In this document: piece after piece, positions 32,752 to 37,256 of the stretch
How the letters are laid out: each line of letters opens with the position of its first letter
How positions within the stretch are numbered: position 1 is the first letter of the stretch
From: a virus
DNA length: 37,256 nt
Direction: 5' to 3' (one strand)
IMG/VR virus record: IMGVR_UViG_3300005264_000101
Location: 1 to 37,256 of that record
Program-made: the position numbers and the translations under genes
The notes under the pieces: generated by a model
What the model saw: the letters and a program-made list of their open reading frames with translations, nothing else
What the model was told of the DNA's origin: nothing
Databases searched by the model: none

Positions 32752-32984
32752 GAACTTGTTTGATCATCCCATTTAGCATAATCAAAATTACCGCTAAATG
32801 TCAAAAACCCTCGCCGCCGGCTGAGCATATTGCCGCTGTCATCATAAATGCAGATAGTACACCCACCATAGCCAGGCTGTTCAAGGACTTTTTTTTTGAC
32901 CGCCGTTAAATCAGGCGCCTGTATATCAATCCAACTGCTAACAGCATCACCAACTACATCAGAGTACTCAATCCTGTAATCCAT
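32736..32984 (-). CDS. Small protein of unknown family
   Basis: 82 residues after the shared AAAGGAGG module. Sequence MDYRIEYSDVVGDAVSSWIDI then a central LTAVKKKVLEQPGYGGCTICIYDDSGNML, a beta-helix-beta order; CTIC (52-55) is a Cys pair. No family recognised. Operon neighbours are likewise unknown small proteins. Confidence 0.6.
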   Translation of the reverse strand: MDYRIEYSDVVGDAVSSWIDIQAPDLTAVKKKVLEQPGYGGCTICIYDDSGNMLSRRRGFLTFSGNFDYAKWDDQTSSRRVT

Positions 32985-33004
32985 AATAAACCTCCTTTAG
33001 GTTA

Positions 33005-33030
33005 CCCGGCGGTCAATGAAGGCCGCCGGG
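33005..33030. repeat. Intergenic hairpin module, copy 1
   Basis: Arms CCCGGCGGTC (33005-33014) and GGCCGCCGGG (33021-33030), a 10-bp stem with one wobble pair and loop AATGAA. It lies in the gap between two genes of the leftward operon. In RNA it would be a very stable stem-loop; terminator, processing or REP-like element are possible. Confidence 0.85.
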
Positions 33031-33037
33031 AGCTTGC

Positions 33038-33295
33038 TTAATCATTTAACATTGCAATACCAAAATTTTTAACATCGTCCAGAGTAACAGGTTGATCAAA
33101 GCCGTCAAACCAATCAGTATTAAAATCAAAAACTATTTCATCATCATCATAATCATGCAACCCGGACCCAATAGCAACCCATCCGGTCTGATCAATAATC
33201 CACACCGGGTTAACTGGCCAGGTGCCGCCGTTTAACAAATTTGCTAATTGTTGATCTACATCCGCCAACTCTGATTTGTTTACTAATGTACTCAT
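33038..33295 (-). CDS. Extremely acidic small protein, DNA-mimic candidate
   Basis: 85 residues from MSTLVNKSEL; 16 Asp/Glu against 2 Lys and no Arg, net about -14. Acidic clusters HDYDDDEIVFDFNTDWFDGFD. Such charge is typical of DNA-mimic proteins that inhibit restriction enzymes or other DNA-binding host factors, but other explanations exist. Start at 33295 has AAGGAG; the frame to 33334 would run through the hairpin. No family recognised. Confidence 0.6.
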   Translation of the reverse strand: MSTLVNKSELADVDQQLANLLNGGTWPVNPVWIIDQTGWVAIGSGLHDYDDDEIVFDFNTDWFDGFDQPVTLDDVKNFGIAMLND

Positions 33296-33323
33296 AATAA
33301 ATCTCCTTTTTTTTAAATTTTCC

Positions 33324-33349
33324 CCGGCGGTCAATGAAGGCCGCCGGGA
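33324..33349. repeat. Intergenic hairpin module, copy 2
   Basis: Same 26-base hairpin as copy 1, base for base (CCCGGCGGTC, AATGAA, GGCCGCCGGG), in the gap between the acidic gene and the DUF4375-like gene. Confidence 0.85.
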
Positions 33350-33355
33350 GCTTGC

Positions 33356-33868
33356 TTAATCATTAAATGTATTTAAAAATGTTTGATATGCGTCCTCAAT
33401 GTTTGATATAGCATAGTAATCGTTATCTATGCCTGTGGTCCTCTCCTCATCATAACCATCATCATATTCGCCGCTACCGTCGCATTGATAACAATCAGGG
33501 TCATCACCGAGGCAATGGCAGGTCTCCATCACACCCTCATCCATATTATCGGAGATATCATTCCATTGGTCAAAAACGTCGTCCAGCTCGTTAAATCCGG
33601 GAATGCCTTTTTTGATCCCCATGTTGATGTATGTTCGGATATCCTCAGTATCCATAGCAAACCCGTTTAGATACCATTGGTCAAACCCACCGTTATGTAT
33701 CTGATGGTGTAGGTTACCCAATTGTACTGCGGCTCTGTATAATGGACCTAATTGATCAGCGGCTAACAACCGGCCGGCTGGATGATCAACAAACTCGGGA
33801 GTGCCTCTCCATAACTCATACGCAGTTTCCATTAGCCTCTGGTGGTTTAACGGTGATAATGTTTTCAT
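33356..33868 (-). CDS. DUF4375/DMP19-like acidic protein with Cys motif
   Basis: 170 residues. The segment HNGGFDQWYLN (58-68) fits the DUF4375 (DMP19) signature. DMP19 of Neisseria is a DNA mimic that blocks a repressor. Cysteines at 117, 119, 126 and 129 (CHCLGDDPDCYQCDGSG) look like a metal site similar to DnaJ-type. The C-terminal third is rich in Asp, Glu and Tyr. AAGGAG before ATG. May block a host repressor or nuclease (inference from family). Confidence 0.65.
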   Translation of the reverse strand: MKTLSPLNHQRLMETAYELWRGTPEFVDHPAGRLLAADQLGPLYRAAVQLGNLHHQIHNGGFDQWYLNGFAMDTEDIRTYINMGIKKGIPGFNELDDVFDQWNDISDNMDEGVMETCHCLGDDPDCYQCDGSGEYDDGYDEERTTGIDNDYYAISNIEDAYQTFLNTFND

Positions 33869-33900
33869 AATAAATCTCCTTTTTTTGTTTTTAAAGTTTG

Positions 33901-33926
33901 CCCGGCGGCCTTCATTGACCGCCGGG
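33901..33926. repeat. Intergenic hairpin module, copy 3 (inverted)
   Basis: CCCGGCGGCC, TTCATT, GACCGCCGGG: the reverse complement of copies 1 and 2. It lies between the DUF4375-like gene and the next gene upstream, so the modules appear in both orientations. Confidence 0.85.
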
Positions 33927-33936
33927 AATTAATTAA

Positions 33937-34371
33937 TTATTCAATTTCTCCAAAAATTTCTTCTATCCCATTGCTGAGTGCGGCCTGTTTTGCTCCTGAC
34001 AACTGTTTGGCTGATTCACAAATCACATTGCCTGCCATAGTTTCAACCATTAGGTCTAATATCCCCATACGCGCTGTTTTGGATTTGTCTATATAAATGG
34101 TATGGCATCCCCTGATTTCGGCAGGTACATCCATATACAACCGAGTATGGATGCCGCCACTCCATTCATTCAGGTCGGCACTACTGAGGGTTACAGTCCG
34201 TGTCCCAAATTGGATGTCAGTCTCAACAATAGGTATAACATCATTCAGCGCGGCCCTTGCCTGACAAAAACATGGACCCCATACAATTTCCATTACCGGG
34301 CAGTTAAATTGTAAAGCCGCATTTTTCCTGATTTGCCATGCCATTTTATTTATTTCACTCAGATTTTTCAT
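33937..34371 (-). CDS. Unknown protein in the leftward accessory operon
   Basis: 144 residues. N-terminal helix (NLSEINKMAWQIRKNAALQFNC), two cysteines CFC (34-36), then a beta-rich middle (FGTRTVTLSSADL) and a strand ending IYIDKSK. Good AAGGAGG before ATG. No family recognised. Second gene of the leftward operon. Confidence 0.6.
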   Translation of the reverse strand: MKNLSEINKMAWQIRKNAALQFNCPVMEIVWGPCFCQARAALNDVIPIVETDIQFGTRTVTLSSADLNEWSGGIHTRLYMDVPAEIRGCHTIYIDKSKTARMGILDLMVETMAGNVICESAKQLSGAKQAALSNGIEEIFGEIE

Positions 34372-34392
34372 AATTTCCTCCTTTAATTAATA

Positions 34393-34830
34393 TTAAAATA
34401 ATACTGCTATAACTATGGCATCTGCGATCACGACCTCATTTTCATCCGGTGCCCCATGTTCGGCTGTCCTGTCCCCTGCTATTATGTAGCAATGACCGTC
34501 AACAAAAAGCTCATCATCCGCGTATGCGTCGTCCTGGCAGTAACTTTTTTGCCACTCGTTGCTCCCCTCATCGGTGATAGACCATGCGCTCGTGCCCTCT
34601 AATTGTTCTGCCCGCTCATATTCGTCAGAGCCATAAACAGGGAATTCCCTCTCATCCTGACGGTCATAATTATGTTTTGACCAATCACATTCATCCCCAA
34701 TTTTTCTCAGTTTGTTCTCGAACCTCAAACCATAAAATGAGTACTCAGCATGCTCATCGGCTAATTTTTGGTTAATGTTATGTTTTTCAATTACATTTTC
34801 AATTTTTTTTGTGATGTTTTTAATTTTCAT
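34393..34830 (-). CDS. Unknown highly acidic protein, first gene of the leftward operon
   Basis: 145 residues, about 33 Asp/Glu against 16 Lys/Arg. The basic N-terminal helix (MKIKNITKKIENVIEKHN) contrasts with an acidic middle (ECDWSKHNYDRQDEREF; DDAYADDELFVDG) and a hydrophobic C-terminus (VVIADAIVIAVLF). Strong AAAGGAGGAGG ribosome site. Closest gene to the origin-like region; likely among the first made. A possible minus-strand promoter (TATAAT 35002-34997, no good -35) lies upstream. No family recognised. Confidence 0.6.
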   Translation of the reverse strand: MKIKNITKKIENVIEKHNINQKLADEHAEYSFYGLRFENKLRKIGDECDWSKHNYDRQDEREFPVYGSDEYERAEQLEGTSAWSITDEGSNEWQKSYCQDDAYADDELFVDGHCYIIAGDRTAEHGAPDENEVVIADAIVIAVLF

Positions 34831-34898
34831 AATTTCCTCCTCCTTTAATATTTAATATTTGTTATCTGCATTTATACTACTGCATACTGCATGCCATA

Positions 34899-34927
34899 AT
34901 TTGATAATATTTGATAAAATTTGATAA
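34899..34927. repeat. Three ATTTGATAA repeats spaced 10 bp
   Basis: ATTTGATAA at 34899, 34909 and 34919, so one copy per helical turn. AT-rich in-phase repeats of this kind are typical of DNA-unwinding elements at origins. Confidence 0.75.
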
Positions 34928-35281
34928 AACCTTGTAAACCTGTAATACTGTAAGGCAAGATTTAATATTTATTTTAAAAATATTGATAAGACCAAAATTA
35001 TAATAAATAAAATGCTTGACATTGACAAATTTTGTAATCCTTGCAAACCCGTGGTTATCAGCCATCTATGAAGCCCTTTTTATAACATATGTTTTATTTA
35101 AAAATAAATCCTTGTTGTTGCCTTATTATCAAGGCTTCGCACGAACCCCTGCAACTTATGTTGCACCCATTTTGTCCTAACATAGTGCAAACCTTTGATA
35201 ACAGCCTGTTCACAAATTCGGACTTTATTGCTAATTTTTCTAAAATTGTGATAAAACTCAATGGTATCAAACCACCACGCC

Positions 35282-35327
35282 AACCCCTGCAACTTTGGTT
35301 GCCAGATCAACTTATGTTGCAGGGGTT
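35282..35327. repeat. 12-bp inverted repeat AACCCCTGCAAC
   Basis: Perfect arms 35282-35293 and 35316-35327 with a 22-base loop. A further AACCCCTGCAAC at 35144-35155 is followed by TTATGTTGC, a short inverted half. The repeats make the two small overlapping open frames here unlikely to be genes. Confidence 0.7.
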
Positions 35328-35581
35328 TAAAATTTATCAACAAAAACAAACAGTTACGCCATCTAACAAAAAAAGGTAAACAATACCACGGTTAAAGGGG
35401 CGTTGAGTAGTTTACACAACAAAAAAGCACTATTTCAATTTTTAAACCCCTAATTATCAACGGTTGTTGTTTTTTCAATCCCAGCAAAGCCACGGTTAAA
35501 AGGGCGTTGTGTAACTTTAATTGCTGTATGTTTATTGTTTATAGGGGTTCACAGGGTTTCTATAAAAAATATTGTGTAATA

Positions 35582-35597
35582 TTGTGTAATTACACAA
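35582..35597. repeat. Palindrome TTGTGTAATTACACAA
   Basis: Perfect 16-bp palindrome, preceded by an extra half-site (ATTGTGTAAT at 35571-35580). One of three related palindromes with core TTG(A/T)GTANNTAC(A/T)CAA. Imperfect relatives: 35402-35420 (half-sites 3 bases apart) and half-sites near 35504 and 35776. Confidence 0.8.
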
Positions 35598-35833
35598 CGC
35601 CGTAACCTATTGATTTTATTATGTTATTTATATTATATATAGTATATATATAGTATATATATAGTATGTACCATATAGTATGTACCATATAAAGGGGGGT
35701 ATAGGGTGTACACCCACGGTTACCAACGGTTTCCGGGGATTTTAGGAAAGGGGGGGGGAGAAGCGGGGTAGCAATTTACACAACAAAACTAAAAAAAACG
35801 CTGTGAAGCCGTGGTACTGTAAGCAAAAATGGC

Positions 35834-35851
35834 GTTGAGTAGCTACTCAAC
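35834..35851. repeat. Palindrome GTTGAGTAGCTACTCAAC
   Basis: Perfect 18-bp palindrome preceded by an iteron-like copy (about 35800-35823). The spacing of iteron to palindrome matches the next unit at 35867-35920. Confidence 0.8.
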
Positions 35852-35904
35852 AAAAAGATTGTCAAAATCTTGTAAACCCGTGGTATTGTAAGACAAAAAT
35901 GGGT

Positions 35905-35920
35905 TTGAGTAATTACTCAA
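35905..35920. repeat. Palindrome TTGAGTAATTACTCAA
   Basis: Perfect 16-bp palindrome preceded by an iteron-like copy (35867-35892) and followed directly by three TATTAGTCAA repeats. Probably an operator or initiator site. Confidence 0.8.
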
Positions 35921-35950
35921 TATTAGTCAATATTAGTCAATATTAGTCAA
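35921..35950. repeat. Three tandem TATTAGTCAA repeats
   Basis: Three exact 10-bp units (35921-35930, 35931-35940, 35941-35950), ending 45 bases before the -35 of the rightward promoter. In-phase spacing suggests protein binding or local unwinding. Confidence 0.9.
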
Positions 35951-35995
35951 CAAAAAATAAAAATGGAAATATTATTATTTAATGTCAAAAAAGGC

Positions 35996-36024
35996 TTGAC
36001 AATGTCATTATTATATTTTATACT
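35996..36024 (+). promoter_or_regulatory. Rightward early promoter
   Basis: TTGACA (35996-36001), 17-base spacer, TATACT (36019-36024), followed by AAGGAGG and the ATG at 36054. Next to the palindromes and in-phase repeats, so it is a likely regulated early promoter. Confidence 0.8.
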
Positions 36025-36053
36025 ATTATCTAACAACAAAAAAGGAGGTTTTT

Positions 36054-36239
36054 ATGATTAAAATTATGAGTAGATTTGGCGGGCATGGAGTGGACACCAC
36101 CGAGGAGGCGGCCTTGCAATGGGCGAAACACAAAATGGCTACGATGGTATGCGGGTGTACCAAGGGCCGGCTGCATCAGGTTAATAAATTTTTGGTTGGA
36201 ATTCAATTTACGCTGGAGGATTTAACACATGGAGATTAA
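36054..36239 (+). CDS. Very small early protein of unknown family
   Basis: 61 residues with a strong AAGGAGG site. MIKIMSRFGGHGVDTTEEAALQWAKHKMATMVCGCTKG: two cysteines CGC (33-35) in the middle, then a beta-like end KFLVGIQFTLEDL. It is the first gene of a short early operon, overlapping the next gene by 11 bases. No family recognised. Confidence 0.6.
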   Translation: MIKIMSRFGGHGVDTTEEAALQWAKHKMATMVCGCTKGRLHQVNKFLVGIQFTLEDLTHGD

Positions 36240-36450
36240 ACCTAATCAGATATATACATACTCTGATATTGCTAAAATTTTGAGTAAATCGGCCAATACG
36301 GTTGCGAGGTGGGTGTCTACCGGCCGTATGATCGGCTCCGGTGGTTTTGTTGTGGGGTCATCAGTAATAGACATGATTACTGGTCAAAGCAAACAAAGCA
36401 AGCGGGGAAAAAAACGATTTAAACAAACAAAGGAGGAGGATAATGATTGA
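36229..36450 (+). CDS. HTH (excisionase/AlpA-like) regulator
   Basis: 73 residues: helix-turn-helix YTYSDIAKILSKSANTVARW (9-28), wing-like GRMIGSGGFVVGSSVIDMI, then a basic tail (SKQSKRGKKRFKQTK). The pattern aligns with the protein at 31786 (YTY, RW, GG, G, VID in the same order), indicating paralogues. Probably a DNA-binding regulator of early genes or the origin. Small partner genes overlap it on both sides. Confidence 0.72.
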   Translation: MEIKPNQIYTYSDIAKILSKSANTVARWVSTGRMIGSGGFVVGSSVIDMITGQSKQSKRGKKRFKQTKEEDND

Positions 36451-36622
36451 TTTTAATAAAGAGGTTGGCGAATTGGCTATGAGGCTGCATGGCGAAATGG
36501 AAGACAGGTACGACGTTTTAAGAATGAATGGGCATACTACCAGCGGAGCATATGCCGAAGTGGTAGAGGAACTAACCCAAAAAATGGCACAATGGCACAA
36601 CGAGAGGAGAAATGGAAAATGA
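36443..36622 (+). CDS. Small helical protein of unknown family
   Basis: 59 residues (MIDFNKEVGELAMRLHGEMEDRY...), mostly helical and charged, ending EELTQKMAQWHNERRNGK. AGGAGGA (36432-36438) is just before the ATG, which overlaps the HTH stop by 8 bases. Its stop overlaps the next ATG (ATGA). No family recognised; expression is supported by ribosome site and overlaps. Confidence 0.6.
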   Translation: MIDFNKEVGELAMRLHGEMEDRYDVLRMNGHTTSGAYAEVVEELTQKMAQWHNERRNGK

Positions 36623-36861
36623 TATCATATCCCAAAATTAATCAATATGTAATGGTTTGGTATAGGCAAAGTAACCGCCATTTGCCATATCACGGCCAAA
36701 CTGGTCGAGTAGTTCTGGCCGGGAGAGGACGTCCCCGGAACCATTTACTGAAAATGCAGACTGGTGAGATGGTCTCCGTACCGTGTGGGAACCTACGGGC
36801 TGTACAGACTATAGACACACGCCCAGTTATCAGGGGTTCAGAGGATACAGGAAAAAAATAG
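36619..36861 (+). CDS. Small basic beta-barrel-like protein
   Basis: 80 residues. INQYVMVWYRQ...GQTGRVVLAGRGRPRNHLLKMQTGEMVSVPCGNLRAV has the strand-turn pattern of small SH3/KOW-type barrels. Start at 36619 overlaps the previous stop; AGGAG (36605-36609) is 9 bases before it; an in-frame start at 36592 lies in the previous gene. Last gene of the early operon. The pattern hints at nucleic-acid binding, unproved. Confidence 0.55.
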   Translation: MISYPKINQYVMVWYRQSNRHLPYHGQTGRVVLAGRGRPRNHLLKMQTGEMVSVPCGNLRAVQTIDTRPVIRGSEDTGKK

Positions 36862-36889
36862 GTACTGATTTCAGTATGTTATGACAACG

Positions 36890-36923
36890 ACTTGATAAGG
36901 CTCTTATTTTAAAAAATGGCTTT
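36890..36923. repeat. 34-bp direct repeat, right copy
   Basis: Identical to bases 1-34 of the window, followed by a similar CGTGCCAAA block. It lies 29 bases after the last early gene, while the left copy lies before the sliding-clamp gene. Confidence 0.9.
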
Positions 36924-37115
36924 TAATTGACCGTGCCAAAAACGATGCCTGATACCAACGGGTTTACAGAGACCAAAATCTATAACTATCTGTTTTTATT
37001 AAATTTTCATGATGCTAAATTACAGAGTACCTGAATTTACTGGCAAAAATGACAATCGCAAAAAAAAACAACACTTTACATCAAAAATCCAGCAAACCCA
37101 CGGCCCTCTATACAA

Positions 37116-37256
37116 AAAAAGGTTTTTTTTTTAACCTCTTTATCTAGTAAGCCCTTTGAAGTATGTTTTTTTCCTGAAGATTTTTTTCCTGAAGATTTTT
37201 TTCTTGTATATATATATAGTATTATAAGATAAAGAGGTTAAAAAAAAAACCTTTTT
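37116..37256. repeat. 30-bp perfect inverted repeat ending on the last base
   Basis: Arms 37116-37145 and 37227-37256 are exact reverse complements around an 81-base loop. Each arm contains AACCTCTTTATCT and a run of ten T (or A). As the right arm stops on the last base, the true element may be longer, or the end may be a place where assembly broke. Confidence 0.9.
37166..37202. repeat. Two and a half 15-bp units in the loop
   Basis: TTTTTTTCCTGAAGA occurs at 37166-37180 and 37181-37195, with a third T7 run to 37202. It lies in the loop of the inverted repeat. Confidence 0.9.

Larger units (their letters stand above)
34831..35990. other. Gene-free AT-rich repeat region, candidate replication origin
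   Basis: About 1.16 kb without a convincing gene between divergent operons. It holds iteron-like copies of a unit resembling CTTGTAAACCCGTGGTATTGTAAG: about 34930-34954, 35037-35058 (partial), 35800-35823 and 35867-35892, with inverted cores (CAATACCACGG 35381-35391; CCACGG near 35490). It also has three near-identical palindromes, two sets of 10-bp-spaced repeats, long TA runs (about 35620-35690) and a nine-G tract (35750-35758). This matches iteron-type origins, but I see no perfect DnaA box and no iteron-binding Rep gene. Confidence 0.65.
36862..37256. other. Non-coding end of the window
   Basis: About 395 AT-rich bases with no supported gene. It holds the right copy of the 34-bp repeat, two copies plus a partial third of a 15-bp T-rich unit (37166-37202) and a 30-bp inverted repeat. 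No clear terminator follows the early operon. I see no tRNA. Confidence 0.8.

Noticed and set aside
35089-35379. Open frames on both strands (35089-35379 plus, 35098-35349 minus) in the repeat region
   Set aside because: No ribosome site before either, and the apparent protein repeats come from the AACCCCTGCAAC/GTTGC DNA repeats. Treated as origin-type non-coding DNA.
34831-35950. CRISPR array
   Set aside because: Repeats differ in length and spacing, some are inverted, no regular spacers and no cas genes are present.
1-37256. Circular genome shown by identical ends
   Set aside because: The 34-bp repeat is followed by different sequence and over 300 further bases, so the window does not end in a simple terminal repeat.
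1-37256. Integrase, ParA/ParB, protelomerase, polymerase, or tRNA genes
   Set aside because: None could be supported by motifs in any frame; their absence is stated only for this window.

Overview
The window looks like most or all of a tailed, lambda-like siphophage genome (or phage-plasmid) from a bacterial, probably Gram-negative host. The morphogenesis genes run in lambda order: small terminase, large terminase of the GpA family, gpW-like, portal, protease-capsid, decoration, FII-like, Z-like, tail tube, G/GT frameshift pair, tape measure, distal tail, fibre. Two lipoproteins and a T4-type lysozyme suit a Gram-negative host, but the genus cannot be named from the sequence. I see no integrase, ParA, ParB, DNA polymerase or tRNA gene.

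Layout. 109-1230 encodes a phage copy of the DNA polymerase sliding clamp. A promoter-dense gap (1231-1464) follows, with a strong hairpin and a perfect parS site. The rightward structural operon spans 1465-22404: head genes (1465-5893), head-tail joining and tail tube (5893-8131), tape measure (8144-10870), distal tail proteins with an embedded lysozyme (10871-15988), a cytosine-methyltransferase-like gene, a terminator-like gene, two signal-peptide-bearing virion-like proteins, a beta-helix/lectin fibre gene broken by two tandem duplications (17767-21312), a membrane protein and a lipoprotein. A new sigma70-type promoter at 22518 drives a recombination and packaging operon (22583-29992): PD-(D/E)XK exonuclease, small lipoprotein, RecT-like annealing protein, helicase, DUF1064-like nuclease, small terminase, Dam methylase, large terminase.

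The other strand (30001-34830) holds a leftward operon: small, mostly acidic proteins of unknown role (one DUF4375/DMP19-like) separated by repeated hairpin modules, then an HTH protein, an unknown protein and a DUF3987-type P-loop protein probably used in replication. From 34831 to about 35990 there is an AT-rich, gene-free segment full of iteron-like repeats and palindromes, the best candidate for a replication origin. A rightward promoter at 35996 then reads four tiny genes (36054-36861), including a paralogue of the leftward HTH protein. The last 400 bases are non-coding, with a 34-bp repeat of the first bases of the window and a 30-bp inverted repeat ending on the last base.

Most striking observation: four perfect copies of the bacterial chromosomal centromere site parS (TGTTTCACGTGAAACA) lie in intergenic regions, one overlapping the -35 box of a leftward promoter, yet no ParA or ParB gene is present. 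This suggests that the phage recruits the host chromosome-partition protein ParB, for segregation as a plasmid, for gene control, or both. Other points of interest are the double-duplicated fibre gene, Sec signal peptides on fibre-type proteins, a dnaX-like frameshift site, an apparent ATC start codon, and the hairpin-separated cassette of acidic proteins.
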